A DNA stretch of 57,993 bases, taken from the NCBI GenBank assembly GCA_018824305.1, contig JAHJGM010000005.1, positions 1 through 57,993 of the forward strand, given 5' to 3'. The position numbers and the translations under genes were made by a program. A model generated the notes under the pieces. The model saw only the letters and a program-made list of their open reading frames with translations, was not told the origin of the DNA and ran no database searches. Below are positions 46,696 through 56,585 of this stretch, piece by piece. Positions within the stretch are counted from its first letter, which is position 1; every line of letters starts with the position of its first letter. The DNA is from a bacterium. Its GTDB lineage: Bacteria > Campylobacterota > Campylobacteria > Campylobacterales > Sulfurimonadaceae.

Positions 46696-47777
46696 TAAAA
46701 TAGCCTTCCTATCTTTTTAAAACCAATATAATACAAAATAACTCCTAAAATTAAGACACCGAAGAAATATGGATAAAGGTCCAAAAACGGCGTTCCTCTG
46801 TAAAATATACTTTCACTTCCCTCAATATAATACCTTAGAGGAGAAAAAAACGACAGCCCTTCAAGTATAGGATGCATCGCATAAACAGGTGTCCATGCAC
46901 CGCTTAAAAAGATAAGAGGCATCATGATGACGATAGAGAACTGAGCCACCTGCATCACGTCTTTTGCGACTGCTGCTACAAAAAGACCTATACCTGCACT
47001 TGAAAAAGAGTATAAGAACGTCAAAAACATAAAAGCCCAAAATGAGCCGTTCATAGGCGTATCGAAAATATAGAACAAAATAAACCCGAGACTCAATACG
47101 ACTCCAAAAGTGACTATAATGACCTGAGAAAAACTTTTTGCGAGGATGGTCACTCTTGGATCTATGGGCATTAAAAGCATGATATCCCATGTACCCTCCT
47201 CTTTTTCTCTTACAAAGACTATTGCCGTGAGTATTACCACAAGCATAGTTATAAGCGAAAGCAGTTCCGAGAGTGCCATGAAAGACTTATTATCGGAATT
47301 TTGGTTAAAAAGTTTATGGATTTTCAGCTCGACCGGAATATTTATCCCCTCAAAGTCAAGCATAATGTTTTGCAGATATGAGAGTGTCGTAAAACCTTGG
47401 GAAGCGGATGTGGCATCAAGCAGAACATTGAGCTGTGTGTCTTTGCCCTCACGATATAGCTTTTCAAAATCAGAGTCAAAGACAAGTCCGACCATCACCT
47501 CTTTATTGAAGATCGCCTGACTCAGGTCTCTTTGAGAGTTAAAGCTTACAGGCGAGACGAACTCCGGTCCATGAAGTCCTGAAAGTATCTTTTTACTGAT
47601 GCCGCCGCCGCTGTTGTCGACATAACCGACAACCACGTTTCTAGGCTCTATATCTATGCCGTCACCTGCAACGTAGATATCTATCGTAAAGGAGTAAAGG
47701 ACTAAAAGGACAAGCATAATAGAACGCATAAAACTCGTGATCTCTTTGGCGACTATGACAAAGAATATACGTATCAT
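46695..47777 (-). CDS. ABC-2 type transport permease (YbhR-like)
   Basis: A 360-residue permease with one N-terminal helix (about 15-33), a periplasmic segment of ~140 residues, and five or six helices in the C-terminal half. FVREKEEGTWDIMLLMPIDPRVTILAKS and IFLSGAWTPVYAMHP are the ABC-2 signature areas. It pairs with the permease gene upstream (four-base overlap) and the double-domain ATPase, as YbhR does with YbhS and YbhF. Confidence 0.9.
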   Translation of the reverse strand: MIRIFFVIVAKEITSFMRSIMLVLLVLYSFTIDIYVAGDGIDIEPRNVVVGYVDNSGGGISKKILSGLHGPEFVSPVSFNSQRDLSQAIFNKEVMVGLVFDSDFEKLYREGKDTQLNVLLDATSASQGFTTLSYLQNIMLDFEGINIPVELKIHKLFNQNSDNKSFMALSELLSLITMLVVILTAIVFVREKEEGTWDIMLLMPIDPRVTILAKSFSQVIIVTFGVVLSLGFILFYIFDTPMNGSFWAFMFLTFLYSFSSAGIGLFVAAVAKDVMQVAQFSIVIMMPLIFLSGAWTPVYAMHPILEGLSFFSPLRYYIEGSESIFYRGTPFLDLYPYFFGVLILGVILYYIGFKKIGRLF

Positions 47778-48892
47778 CTCATCTCCTTTTTCAGAAGTAA
47801 GATACCGCTTGTCAGCAGAGTCACAAAAAAGCCGAGCATTATGAAAAGATAAAGCACTATTTTCGAAGACTCAAATCCCTGCCCGATCAAGAACGTGTCA
47901 TACAAGATATGGTTATAGTACATCACGGGAAACAGATGCGCCTCGATCCACGATGCACCCTGCATCGAAGAGATGGGCATAAGCATACCGGAGTATAAGA
48001 ATGCAGGCAAAATGGTGATGATGACCGTCATTACCACCGCTACGATCTGTCTGCTAGTAATAATGGAGATCAGCATCCCGATAGAGAGACTTATGAGGAT
48101 ATAGAGCTCGCTTGAGAGCCAATAAAGAAAAAAGCTGCCTCGAAATGGAACATCAAACAGCTGTGTCGCCCAAAGAAAAAGGATGAAGATATTGAGAGAA
48201 TGCAGCATAAAAACAGGCAGAAGTTTTGCTATGAGGAACTCAAACTTACTGATAGGCGAAGCATAAAAGTTAAATATAGTCCCTTTTTCCTTCTCTTTGA
48301 CGATGATGAGTGCCGTGAGGATAGCGGGTGCCACAAGCAGTACAAGACCGATGAGTCCTGGGACTATGGCATCTTCATCACGCATAGCCTGATTAAAAAG
48401 GGTACGCGTATTAAGCGAGATCATCGCAGTGTTTGACGTGGTCGCAGCAGCCGCACTGTACACGACTCCCTGTACATAACTCTGCATCGTACTTGCCCTG
48501 TTTGCAAAAGCAGCATCGATAAACACGCCCAGTTCTACTTTTTGACCTTTGAGAAGATTTTTTTCAAATGAACTCGGGATAATGAAGACGATATCCGTCT
48601 TTGCTTTTTTAATCGAGGCTAAAGCCTCCTCTTCACTTTTATCGCTCACGGTTAGATCAAAATATTTCGAGTGTTCGAACTTTGAGATCAGCTCTCTTGA
48701 TACCTTCGTATTATCGTAATCTAAAATAATGATCCTAGAATGTGTGACATCCATCGCGATACCGTAACCAAAAAGGATCGTGATCATCGAGGGCATCATA
48801 TAGACCATGATAATGAGTTTCGTACGTACAAGCTCGGTGAGTTCTTTTAATATAAACGCTTTTATGACCGAAACTCTTAGACGGGGCATCAT
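47774..48892 (-). CDS. ABC-2 type transport permease (YbhS-like)
   Basis: A 372-residue ABC-2 permease of the same layout as its neighbour: N-terminal helix at about 30-47, a periplasmic domain, then the C-terminal helices, with VKEKEKGTIFNFYASPISKFEFLIAK at the membrane entry and LYSGMLMPISSM near residue 315. The two permeases probably form a heterodimer. It overlaps both flanking genes by four bases. Confidence 0.9.
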   Translation of the reverse strand: MMPRLRVSVIKAFILKELTELVRTKLIIMVYMMPSMITILFGYGIAMDVTHSRIIILDYDNTKVSRELISKFEHSKYFDLTVSDKSEEEALASIKKAKTDIVFIIPSSFEKNLLKGQKVELGVFIDAAFANRASTMQSYVQGVVYSAAAATTSNTAMISLNTRTLFNQAMRDEDAIVPGLIGLVLLVAPAILTALIIVKEKEKGTIFNFYASPISKFEFLIAKLLPVFMLHSLNIFILFLWATQLFDVPFRGSFFLYWLSSELYILISLSIGMLISIITSRQIVAVVMTVIITILPAFLYSGMLMPISSMQGASWIEAHLFPVMYYNHILYDTFLIGQGFESSKIVLYLFIMLGFFVTLLTSGILLLKKEMR

Positions 48893-50517
48893 TTTGACTC
48901 CCTGTAAAAATCAAGAAAGATATCTTCAAAACTTTGTGCATCGGGATATTTTTTGTAAAGATTCTTCACACTGTCATCGGCTACTTTCTCTCCGTTTTTT
49001 AACAGCACCACTCTATCGCAGTATTCCGCTTCGCTCATGTAGTGTGTCGTTATCAAGATGGAGATGCCCCACATCTCTTTTAGCTTCCCGAGTATCTGCC
49101 AAAACTGCGCGCGAGCCAAAGTATCCACCCCGCTTGTAGGTTCATCCAAAAACAGCACCAACGGTTCATGCAAAAGTGCTGCTGCAATAGAAAAACGCTG
49201 GTTTACGCCCAGTGGAAGGTCATGGGGAAAACTGTCTAGATGTGTATCAAATCCAAGCTCTTTAGAATAAAGATCTATCAGTTCTATCGCTTTGCGTATG
49301 CCTATGCGATGCATTCTTGCAAAATAAAAAAGATTTTCTCTGACCGTCATATCTTTATAGAGTGCAAAATGCTGGGAAACATACCCAATTTTAGATTTCA
49401 GTTCACGTCTGTCGTCTCCGCTTTTTATCGCTTTGCCAAGAAGTGTAAGTTCTCCCTCATCGATAGAGTAAAGTCCTAGCAGCATCTTAATAAAAGTCGT
49501 CTTGCCTGCTCCGTTTGCACCCAATAATCCGAGTATCTCACCGCGTCTAAGCTGCATATTCACACTCTTGTTTGCCACAAACTTCCCAAAACGTTTCGTT
49601 ACCCCGCGCGCTTCCATAACGACTTCGGGTATCTCTTCGCTGTTTTGTTTTTCTTGTATGACGATCTCTGCTATTTTCTTATTCTCTTTGAGCGCATTGA
49701 CAAAAAAAAGTCCCTCCAACGTCGGTTCGGCTTGCGGGGCTTCTATGGGACTCAGTGAATATGTCCTGTTTGCAAAAGAGAGGCAGTTTTCATCCTTACA
49801 TGTAAAGCTTCTCTCGTATGTATATTTTCGTATGGAATCTATCAGTTCCGGTGATGTACCGCTTGCTATGATCTTGCCGTTATGAAACAAAAACACCCTA
49901 TCCATCTTGAGCGCTTCCTGCATGTAAGCCGTACTCACGATGATGATCGTGCCCTCCTCTTTTCTGATCCCATCGAGTATCTCCCAAAGTTCCAGACGGC
50001 TCAGCGGATCGACTCCCGTCGTCGGTTCATCCAAGATAAGAAGCTTGGGACGATGTAGCAACGTACAGATAAGAGAGAGTTTTTGCATCATCCCGCCGCT
50101 GAGCTGTTCTGCCCTTCTATCGGTAAAATCGGAAAGCCCAGACATGTGAAGCAGTCTTTGTCTGTAGGTTTTAAACTCATCGGTTCTTTTGATATTTCTG
50201 AGATCGGCAAAAAACTCCAGATGCTCATCAACCGTTAAGGTGTCATAAAGCACCAGACCTATCCCCTGCGGCATAAAGCCCGTATATTCTTTGATAAGAT
50301 CCGCTTCTTTTGCACTGTGATAGACGTATGAGAGATAGCTGATCTCACCCTCGAAGTTTGCCACACCTGCAATGGCATGCATCAAGGAGCTTTTTCCCGC
50401 GCCGTCGGCTCCGATGAAACCAATGATCTCGCCTTTGTTCGCTTCGAGTGAAGCACCTTCGATGGCCGTTACTTTTTTATATCGGAGTGTCACATCCTTT
50501 ACATGTAAGCCACTCAT
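48889..50517 (-). CDS. Tandem-domain ABC ATPase (YbhF-like)
   Basis: A 542-residue ATPase with two nucleotide-binding domains. Domain 1 has Walker A GADGAGKSS at about 35-43, signature LSGGMMQKLSL at about 140 and Walker B LLILDEPTTGVDP. Domain 2 has GLLGANGAGKTT at about 332, the degenerate signature LPLGVNQRFSI in place of LSGGQ, and LVLFLDEPTSGVD. This combination is typical of YbhF. It powers the two permeases. Two copies of the iterated palindrome lie in it (50499-50508 at its N-terminus, Leu-His-Val; 49796-49805, Phe-Thr-Cys-Lys). It overlaps the MFS gene by four bases. Confidence 0.92.
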   Translation of the reverse strand: MSGLHVKDVTLRYKKVTAIEGASLEANKGEIIGFIGADGAGKSSLMHAIAGVANFEGEISYLSYVYHSAKEADLIKEYTGFMPQGIGLVLYDTLTVDEHLEFFADLRNIKRTDEFKTYRQRLLHMSGLSDFTDRRAEQLSGGMMQKLSLICTLLHRPKLLILDEPTTGVDPLSRLELWEILDGIRKEEGTIIIVSTAYMQEALKMDRVFLFHNGKIIASGTSPELIDSIRKYTYERSFTCKDENCLSFANRTYSLSPIEAPQAEPTLEGLFFVNALKENKKIAEIVIQEKQNSEEIPEVVMEARGVTKRFGKFVANKSVNMQLRRGEILGLLGANGAGKTTFIKMLLGLYSIDEGELTLLGKAIKSGDDRRELKSKIGYVSQHFALYKDMTVRENLFYFARMHRIGIRKAIELIDLYSKELGFDTHLDSFPHDLPLGVNQRFSIAAALLHEPLVLFLDEPTSGVDTLARAQFWQILGKLKEMWGISILITTHYMSEAEYCDRVVLLKNGEKVADDSVKNLYKKYPDAQSFEDIFLDFYRESK

Positions 50518-51668
50518 CTAAAATTTCCTCGAACAAAAAACAGGAGTGTGATGATGATCGTTGAGGCAAATGAAAGCGTAAGAGCCAAACTCATCCCATA
50601 GTGTTGCCACACAAGACCGAAAACATAAGCTCCCACTGCTCCAAAAAGTGCTACACAGGCATAAAAAATGCCAAAAACGACACCTCTGTTATCGGCATTT
50701 TTTGCTATCAATGCACGGTTTGCATTGAGCGATATCACCGTAAAAAGACCTAAAAAACCATACGCGATCCATGTAAAAATGGGAGTTTGAAGGTACAGAA
50801 AAAACTGAGCCAACACTCCGCTCACATACGAAAATCCCATGACCTTTTTAACCCCTATCTTATCGCTAAGAAGACCAAAGTAGTAGCTAGTAAAGCTTTG
50901 TGCCGTAGTCGAGACGATAAACAAAAGAGGGATGATAAGAGTGCTGATGCCGATACTTTTGGCTTGCATGGCAAAATAGGCACTGTCCAAAGCGAACATC
51001 GCAAAAAGAAAATAAAACAGAAGTTGCGAGATGGTCCGTTTATCGTTTTGGGTCAGCTTTAGTGAAAGGTTTTGCTTTGTTTCTTGGCTTTTATCTATAT
51101 CTTTGACAACAAAAAGTACGATAAAGACTCCGATGGCACCGGGAATGAACGTCGCGAAAAAAACATTTCGTATCACGCTCTCACTTTGACCGAACCAGTA
51201 GAGCATCAAAAACAAGAAGAGAGCACCGCTGAGTTCTCCTGCGAGATCAAGCGTTTTATGAAATCCAAAAGTCTTGCCGGAATTATCTTTATGCGTGTAA
51301 TGCGAGATAAGAAGATCTTTTGGAGCCGCGCGCACTCCCTTGCCAAAACGCTCCGCACTTCTAAGCAGTCCCACGGAGATATAATCGTGAGCAAATCCAA
51401 ATAGAGGTTTGCTAATTGCAGAAAGCACGTAACCTCCCACGACCAATGGTTTGACCAATCCAAATCGATCTGCGATGTAACCCGAAACTACCCGTAGCCC
51501 ATAAGAGATAAACGTCGCGACAGCAACGATAAGCCCGAGCTTATCCATCCCCTCATGTAAGACCGTAACGACAAAGATGGGCAGGATCGGCGTGATCATA
51601 GCCGATGCGAAATCGGTGAAATAGCTCACAAGACCTAGCATCACAACATTTTTGTTGATCTTGCTCAT
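50514..51668 (-). CDS. MFS transporter
   Basis: A 384-residue major facilitator with twelve hydrophobic segments. FTDFASAMITPILPIFVV starts TM1, and GYIADRFGLVKPLVVGGY is the loop 2-3 signature. RSAERFGKGVRAAPKDLLIS, after TM4, resembles a conserved loop in a bacterial MFS subgroup that I cannot assign to a substrate. Its location inside an ABC export operon, between the HlyD adaptor and the ATPase, with four-base overlaps on both sides, is unusual. Confidence 0.9.
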   Translation of the reverse strand: MSKINKNVVMLGLVSYFTDFASAMITPILPIFVVTVLHEGMDKLGLIVAVATFISYGLRVVSGYIADRFGLVKPLVVGGYVLSAISKPLFGFAHDYISVGLLRSAERFGKGVRAAPKDLLISHYTHKDNSGKTFGFHKTLDLAGELSGALFLFLMLYWFGQSESVIRNVFFATFIPGAIGVFIVLFVVKDIDKSQETKQNLSLKLTQNDKRTISQLLFYFLFAMFALDSAYFAMQAKSIGISTLIIPLLFIVSTTAQSFTSYYFGLLSDKIGVKKVMGFSYVSGVLAQFFLYLQTPIFTWIAYGFLGLFTVISLNANRALIAKNADNRGVVFGIFYACVALFGAVGAYVFGLVWQHYGMSLALTLSFASTIIITLLFFVRGNFR

Positions 51669-52816
51669 ATTTTAGGTATCTCGTTTAACGAGCTTGGAAG
51701 TCCCTCCCCGTCAAACGAGACGACACCGATGGCAGGAATGCCGAGTTTTAAAAGCGGGTTTACTTCCAGCGGTTTTAGATGCACGGCGTACACTCTTTGT
51801 ATACGATCGCTTTTCACACTCACGTCTTTTGGCGTGAATTCCGCTTTTTGCGCTACTCTCACCACTTCGGCTTTTATGGGCATATCGGGAGATGCATCCA
51901 AAAATATCACTGCCTTGTCCCCAACTTTTATCTTCCCGTTTTCAAGCGTATCGACAAATATCTTGAGATACAGACTTTTTGGATCGATGAGTGTCGCTAC
52001 GACCATACCGGGACTTAAAACTTCGCCTTTGTTTGCCACCTTTTCTACTACAAAACCGTCAACAGGCGATTTTATGCTTAAGTCGTCTATGATGATCTGC
52101 AAGTTGTCACGACTGGATTTCAATGACTCTATATTGTTTTTTGCCGCCTGCACGTTTGCGTCCAGTACCGCTATCTTTTTATTTTGATTTTGTGCAAGCG
52201 CTAGCGAATAGTTTGCGATATCTATGTTTTTATCTGCCTGATAAAGTCTTTGCTGTGCAGAGGAGTAGTTGTTTTGTGAATGGCTCAGTTGCAGTCTTGA
52301 ATACTCGAACTTCTGCTGACTGATAAGATTTTTATCAAAAAGTGTCTTGTTGCGGCTAAAATCGGTCTTGTCCTGTTTGAGCTGTTGTTCTAGCGAAGAG
52401 AGTGAGTCTGCTATCTCTTTTTTTTGCGCTACGGCTATTTCGACGGCTTTTTTGGCTTTTTGTATCTCTAAAGGGATACTTGTTCTTGCTATGGAACTCT
52501 CTTGTATCAAAGCATCCAAAGAGTCTTTTGCAGAGTTGATGCCATCTTCCAGCGAATGCAGCTGCGCTTCATACTCATCACTTTGAAGCGTCGCCACCTT
52601 ATCGCCCGTCTTGATGCTCTGTCCGTCTTGCACATAGATCTCATCTATGCGGCCTGCATATTTTGTGTTGAGTGCTATAAGATCACCGTCCACATTTCCA
52701 GAAGATGCCACCAAGTTGTCGGAGAGTTTTACGGGATTTAGCTGTTTATAGATAAGTAAAGAAGCGATGGAAAATAAAACTAAGACTAAGACATATATCC
52801 CATATTTTTTAATCAT
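51665..52816 (-). CDS. HlyD-family periplasmic adaptor (YbhG/EmrA-like)
   Basis: A 383-residue adaptor anchored by one N-terminal helix (about 6-23). The biotinyl-lipoyl halves AGRIDEIYVQDGQSIKTGDK and SPVDGFVVEKVANKGEVLSPG flank a long coiled-coil hairpin of about 140 residues. It then has the usual beta-barrel domain. It is the first gene of the six-gene export operon, 20 bases downstream of mnmH, and overlaps the MFS gene by four bases. It most likely joins the ABC pump to an outer-membrane channel encoded elsewhere. Confidence 0.92.
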   Translation of the reverse strand: MIKKYGIYVLVLVLFSIASLLIYKQLNPVKLSDNLVASSGNVDGDLIALNTKYAGRIDEIYVQDGQSIKTGDKVATLQSDEYEAQLHSLEDGINSAKDSLDALIQESSIARTSIPLEIQKAKKAVEIAVAQKKEIADSLSSLEQQLKQDKTDFSRNKTLFDKNLISQQKFEYSRLQLSHSQNNYSSAQQRLYQADKNIDIANYSLALAQNQNKKIAVLDANVQAAKNNIESLKSSRDNLQIIIDDLSIKSPVDGFVVEKVANKGEVLSPGMVVATLIDPKSLYLKIFVDTLENGKIKVGDKAVIFLDASPDMPIKAEVVRVAQKAEFTPKDVSVKSDRIQRVYAVHLKPLEVNPLLKLGIPAIGVVSFDGEGLPSSLNEIPKI

Positions 52817-52836
52817 CCAAACTCCTTATTTGAGGA

Positions 52837-53931
52837 TTAGTATAACATAGAATCTCTAAGCTTCAAATATTCAAGAACCTCTTGACTCGAACCTTTAAAA
52901 TCTATCTGTTCAGAGCGTTTTTGGATCTGATAGTCGTACATAGGATCATAATACTCTGTTAAAAGATATGCTATCCACTCTTTGTGCGCACTCAACGATC
53001 CGTCATTGAGTTGTTTTGTCTGTGCATTTTCAAATATCTCGCAAAGATACCTGTGTCGTTTGCTTCCGAGTCTTCTTTCTATACGGTCTATCGCATTTAA
53101 GATACTCTCTTTCCACTCTTGCAGACTCTCTATACCATACATCTTCTGTCCGTCAATGACATACTCATTATATGTCGTTTCTATTCTCTCCTCTAGAGAT
53201 GTTTCTAATATGACTAAAGGAGCTTTTGAGAGATGACTTGCAAAAAAACTTGGGACATAGATACCGCCGATACGTTTGCCCTCATCTTCAAAGACCAACT
53301 GTTCAAACCCTTTGTCAAGTTTTTTGATAAGTTCATAAGCCAAAGCGTTTTCAAAATCTATCTGTGTCGGCTGCGGCGTTGTTTTTCTGCCAAATGAGGA
53401 ACCTCTGTGATTTGCAAGTCCCTCAAAGTCAATGGCATTTTGTATCTGTTTTAACAGTATCGTTTTTCCCGATCCCGTACGTCCGCCGAGTATGATCGGC
53501 TTAAAACGGTTTAATGACTCCTCAGTCTCACGCATCAAGTAGTTTCTAAATGCCTTATAACCGCCCTTGAGTCTTGTGATATCAGTGCCTGCTTGACTCA
53601 TCCACTCCTGTGATATTTTTGAGCGTTGACCGCCTCTAAAGCAGTAAAGTACTGCCTCGGGATTTGCCTCTTTAAAATCGGTCCATGCCTTGACGCGCTC
53701 ATCTTTTACTTTACCGCCGACAAGCTTATGTCCAAGTTTCACGGCCTCTGTATTTCCATGCTCTTTGTAACAGATACCCACTTCATGTCTCTCTTTATCG
53801 TTCATGATCGGCAGGTTTACGGCGTGAGGAAATGAACCTTTTTCAAACTCTATGGGAGCACGGACGTCTATGAGCGGTATCGAGTTTAAGACAATGGATC
53901 TAAAATCACTGCTCAAAGAAGGTGTCGGCAT
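52837..53931 (-). CDS. mnmH: tRNA 2-selenouridine synthase
   Basis: A 364-residue MnmH (SelU/YbbB), which converts 2-thiouridine in tRNA anticodons to 2-selenouridine using selenophosphate. The rhodanese domain carries the catalytic cysteine in [12 protein letters not shown] at about residue 97. A P-loop domain follows with GGRTGSGKT at about residue 150. The gene starts directly after the selD stop (TAA then ATG), which links the two: SelD makes the selenophosphate used here. Confidence 0.95.
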   Translation of the reverse strand: MPTPSLSSDFRSIVLNSIPLIDVRAPIEFEKGSFPHAVNLPIMNDKERHEVGICYKEHGNTEAVKLGHKLVGGKVKDERVKAWTDFKEANPEAVLYCFRGGQRSKISQEWMSQAGTDITRLKGGYKAFRNYLMRETEESLNRFKPIILGGRTGSGKTILLKQIQNAIDFEGLANHRGSSFGRKTTPQPTQIDFENALAYELIKKLDKGFEQLVFEDEGKRIGGIYVPSFFASHLSKAPLVILETSLEERIETTYNEYVIDGQKMYGIESLQEWKESILNAIDRIERRLGSKRHRYLCEIFENAQTKQLNDGSLSAHKEWIAYLLTEYYDPMYDYQIQKRSEQIDFKGSSQEVLEYLKLRDSMLY

Positions 53932-54963
53932 TTAAATGACCTCTATAAGGTGTTCACCCTTTGAAGATGTCTCACCGATCGCTTCAAGCTTCAAGCCTGC
54001 GCTTTTTGCGACTTCTAAGAAAGAATCCACGCCGTTTTTCTTTACAATGACAAGCAATCCGCCCGAAGTCTGTGCATCACACAAGATCTCACGCTGCTGC
54101 TGTGTCATCTCGCTTATCTTACTGCCGTAACTCATAAAGTTCTTACGCGCTCCGCCGGGTATGCATCCCAGTTGTCTGTACATCTCTACATTTGGCAGCA
54201 AAGGGACTTTGTCAAACCAGACAGTCGCCCCGATATCGCTTCCCTCGCATATCTCACTTAAATGTCCAAGAAGTCCGAATCCGGTTACATCTGTCATAGA
54301 CACGACACACTCAAGTTGTGCGAACTCTGCACCTATCTTATTGAGCGTCGTCATCGCTTCTACTGCATGTTCTATATGTCCCGCTTCTATCTTTTTTTGT
54401 TTTTGTGCAGTAGAGAGTATCCCTATTCCCAGAGGTTTTGTAAGAAAGATCAGACAGTCCTCCTCTGCTGTTGTATTTTTCATAAGATTTTTATTCTCGA
54501 CTATCCCCGTGACTGCAAGACCAAAAATAGGCTCAGGCGAATCGATAGAGTGCCCGCCGGCCAAAGGAATGCCCGCCTCTTCACATACAGACCTTCCGCC
54601 ATCAATCACCGCTCGTCCGACATCTGCAGAGAGTTTGTCGATCGGCCATCCAAAGACGGAGATAGCCATCAAAGGACGTCCGCCCATAGCGTAGATGTCG
54701 CTCAACGCGTTTGTAGCCGCGATGCGTCCAAAGGTAAAAGGATCATCGACGATAGGCATAAAAAAATCTGTCGTTGAAAGAACTGAAGTGCCGTTACCAA
54801 GATCATACGCTGCCGCGTCATCTCTATGCTCGTTGCCAACAAGAAGCTGAGGATAATTTATATTTGGTCTTGTGCTTTGGAGTATCTCATCAAGCAGCAT
54901 CGGAGAGATCTTACATCCGCATCCCGCTCCATGACTATACTCTGTAAGTTTTACTTGTTGCAT
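53932..54963 (-). CDS. selD: Selenophosphate synthetase (selenide, water dikinase)
   Basis: A SelD of about 343 residues producing selenophosphate from selenide and ATP. The catalytic loop GAGCGCK is at residues 13-19 and contains Cys, not selenocysteine, at the active position. STTDFFMPIVDDPFTFGR, GGHSIDSPEPIFG and CDAQTSGGLL are conserved. I place the start at the ATG 54963, five bases after AGGGA; the GTG at 54984 would add seven unconserved residues. The gene is followed by mnmH with no gap. selA and selB are not in this window, so a selenoprotein system cannot be judged. Confidence 0.96.
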   Translation of the reverse strand: MQQVKLTEYSHGAGCGCKISPMLLDEILQSTRPNINYPQLLVGNEHRDDAAAYDLGNGTSVLSTTDFFMPIVDDPFTFGRIAATNALSDIYAMGGRPLMAISVFGWPIDKLSADVGRAVIDGGRSVCEEAGIPLAGGHSIDSPEPIFGLAVTGIVENKNLMKNTTAEEDCLIFLTKPLGIGILSTAQKQKKIEAGHIEHAVEAMTTLNKIGAEFAQLECVVSMTDVTGFGLLGHLSEICEGSDIGATVWFDKVPLLPNVEMYRQLGCIPGGARKNFMSYGSKISEMTQQQREILCDAQTSGGLLVIVKKNGVDSFLEVAKSAGLKLEAIGETSSKGEHLIEVI

Positions 54964-55078
54964 TTTGTCCCTTTGATTATTCACGTTAATGGTTATATAG
55001 CAGTTAGAAAATAAGATGTAAGATTATAGCTGATTTGGTATGTTATGAAGATAGAGATACATAAAAAAACTGTTTACA

Positions 55079-55101
55079 TGTAACGTCATAAAAACGTTAC
55101 A
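55079..55101 (-). terminator. Hairpin after ridA
   Basis: TGTAACGT pairs with ACGTTACA (8 bp, seven-base loop) beginning seven bases past the ridA stop on the minus strand, with T-rich sequence after it. A copy of the iterated palindrome (55074-55083) forms part of the downstream arm. The remaining 54985-55078 gap is A/T-rich and I see no other gene there. Confidence 0.6.
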
Positions 55102-55107
55102 CGGTTT

Positions 55108-55482
55108 TTATTTGACTACGGCGATAGCGTCTATCTCAACGAGGGCATTCTTAGGAAGAGTTTTGACCGCTACGGTAGAGCGTGCGGGTTTGTGAGAGCC
55201 GAATGCTTCTGCATATATCTCGTTTACTGTTACGAAATCATCCATATTGGCCAAAAAGATGGTCGTCTTGATGACTTGGCTCAGATCACTCCCCGCTTCT
55301 TGAAGTACGGCTCTTAGGTTTTTAAGTACCTGATGAGTTTGAACTACGACGTCATTTTCTAGCATCACACCCTCTGGCGTCAAAGCGATTTGACCTGAAG
55401 TGTAAACTAGTCCGCCTGCTACGACTGCTTGTGAATATGGTCCGATTGCCGATGGTGCTCTATCTGTTTGTACGTATTGCAT
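55108..55482 (-). CDS. ridA: RidA family enamine/imine deaminase
   Basis: A 124-residue YjgF/YER057c/UK114 protein. IGPYSQAVVAGGLVYTSGQIAL at about 17-38 and RAVLQEAGSDLSQVIKTTIFL, plus ARSTVAVKTLPKNALVEIDAIAV at the end with the substrate-binding arginine and glutamate, are diagnostic. It removes reactive enamines made by PLP enzymes. It follows dapE by eight bases. Confidence 0.97.
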   Translation of the reverse strand: MQYVQTDRAPSAIGPYSQAVVAGGLVYTSGQIALTPEGVMLENDVVVQTHQVLKNLRAVLQEAGSDLSQVIKTTIFLANMDDFVTVNEIYAEAFGSHKPARSTVAVKTLPKNALVEIDAIAVVK

Positions 55483-55490
55483 GTTTTTCC

Positions 55491-56585
55491 TTAATACTTT
55501 TCTATGAGTAGTTTAAAAACTTTATAAAGATCTTCGACCTCTTTTGCTGTCGTTCTCTCATTTACGGAGTGAATTGTATCATTTTTCACGCCGAATTCTA
55601 TCACATCCACGCCCTTTGGTGCGATAAATCTCGCATCGCTCGTACCGCCTGCGGTAGAGTATTTGGTACTGGCTCCCGTGACCTCTTTTATGGCTGCATC
55701 TATGTCTCTTACTATCTTGGTATCGGAGTTGGTCACAAAAGGATAAGCACTCTGATCAAGCGTCAAAGTGTAATCCATCTCTTTAAAATGTTCATGGACG
55801 AACAGCTCTATCTCATTGACAGTCGTTTTTGTGGAGTTTCTCACGTTGAACATCATCTCCAAAGAGTTCGGTGTCACGTTTGTCACCTGCATCCCCGCTC
55901 TGATGTCCGTCACCACAAACTTGCTCGGTGCAAAATACTCGTCTCCCTCATCAAGGTTCACCCCTGCGACTTTATCCAACACCTTGGCTATCTGATGGAT
56001 AGGATTGATCGCTTTTTCAGGGTATGCTGCATGTCCCTGCTTGCCTTTTAGTTTGATAAGTCCGTTGATAGAGCCTCTTCGCCCCACCTTGATGGCATCT
56101 CCGAACACTTGTTCACATGTAGGCTCTGCGACTACACAGCCATCGGGCATCATCCCTTTTTCTTCGAGATAGTTTAACACTTCGAGCGTACCGTGTTTTG
56201 CAGGGCCCTCTTCATCGGAAGTCAAGAGCAGCGAGAGTGTTCCCTCAAACTGTTCCGTCTCTTTAACGGCTTGGATGAATGCTGCAAGCCCGCTTTTCAT
56301 ATCCTGAGCACCGCGTCCGTAGATAAAGCCGTCCTTTTCAACCGCTTCATAAGGGTTCGTATCCCAGCCGCTCCCAGCAGGCACGACATCCACATGTCCC
56401 GCGAAACAGAGATGTTTTCCCTCACCGAATTTTTTGTAGATAAAAAGGTTCTTCACCTCGTTTTTATCGACTCTCACAGCGCTAAAGCCCTCAAGATAGT
56501 TCTCTACAAATTCTAGTATCCCACCGTCATCAGGCGTCTCACTCTTTGACTCGATCAAAAATTTAAATAGTTCAATAACGTTCAT
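55491..56585 (-). CDS. dapE: Succinyl-diaminopimelate desuccinylase
   Basis: A 364-residue M20 family metallohydrolase of the lysine/diaminopimelate pathway. CFAGHVDVVPAG (first zinc His), YGRGAQDMKSGLAAFI (bridging Asp), LTSDEEGPAKHGT (catalytic Glu-Glu) and AEPTCEQVFGDAIKVGRRG match DapE. The C-terminus has the zinc His in NDTIHSVNE. It shares one base with the lipoprotein stop upstream. Confidence 0.95.
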   Translation of the reverse strand: MNVIELFKFLIESKSETPDDGGILEFVENYLEGFSAVRVDKNEVKNLFIYKKFGEGKHLCFAGHVDVVPAGSGWDTNPYEAVEKDGFIYGRGAQDMKSGLAAFIQAVKETEQFEGTLSLLLTSDEEGPAKHGTLEVLNYLEEKGMMPDGCVVAEPTCEQVFGDAIKVGRRGSINGLIKLKGKQGHAAYPEKAINPIHQIAKVLDKVAGVNLDEGDEYFAPSKFVVTDIRAGMQVTNVTPNSLEMMFNVRNSTKTTVNEIELFVHEHFKEMDYTLTLDQSAYPFVTNSDTKIVRDIDAAIKEVTGASTKYSTAGGTSDARFIAPKGVDVIEFGVKNDTIHSVNERTTAKEVEDLYKVFKLLIEKY

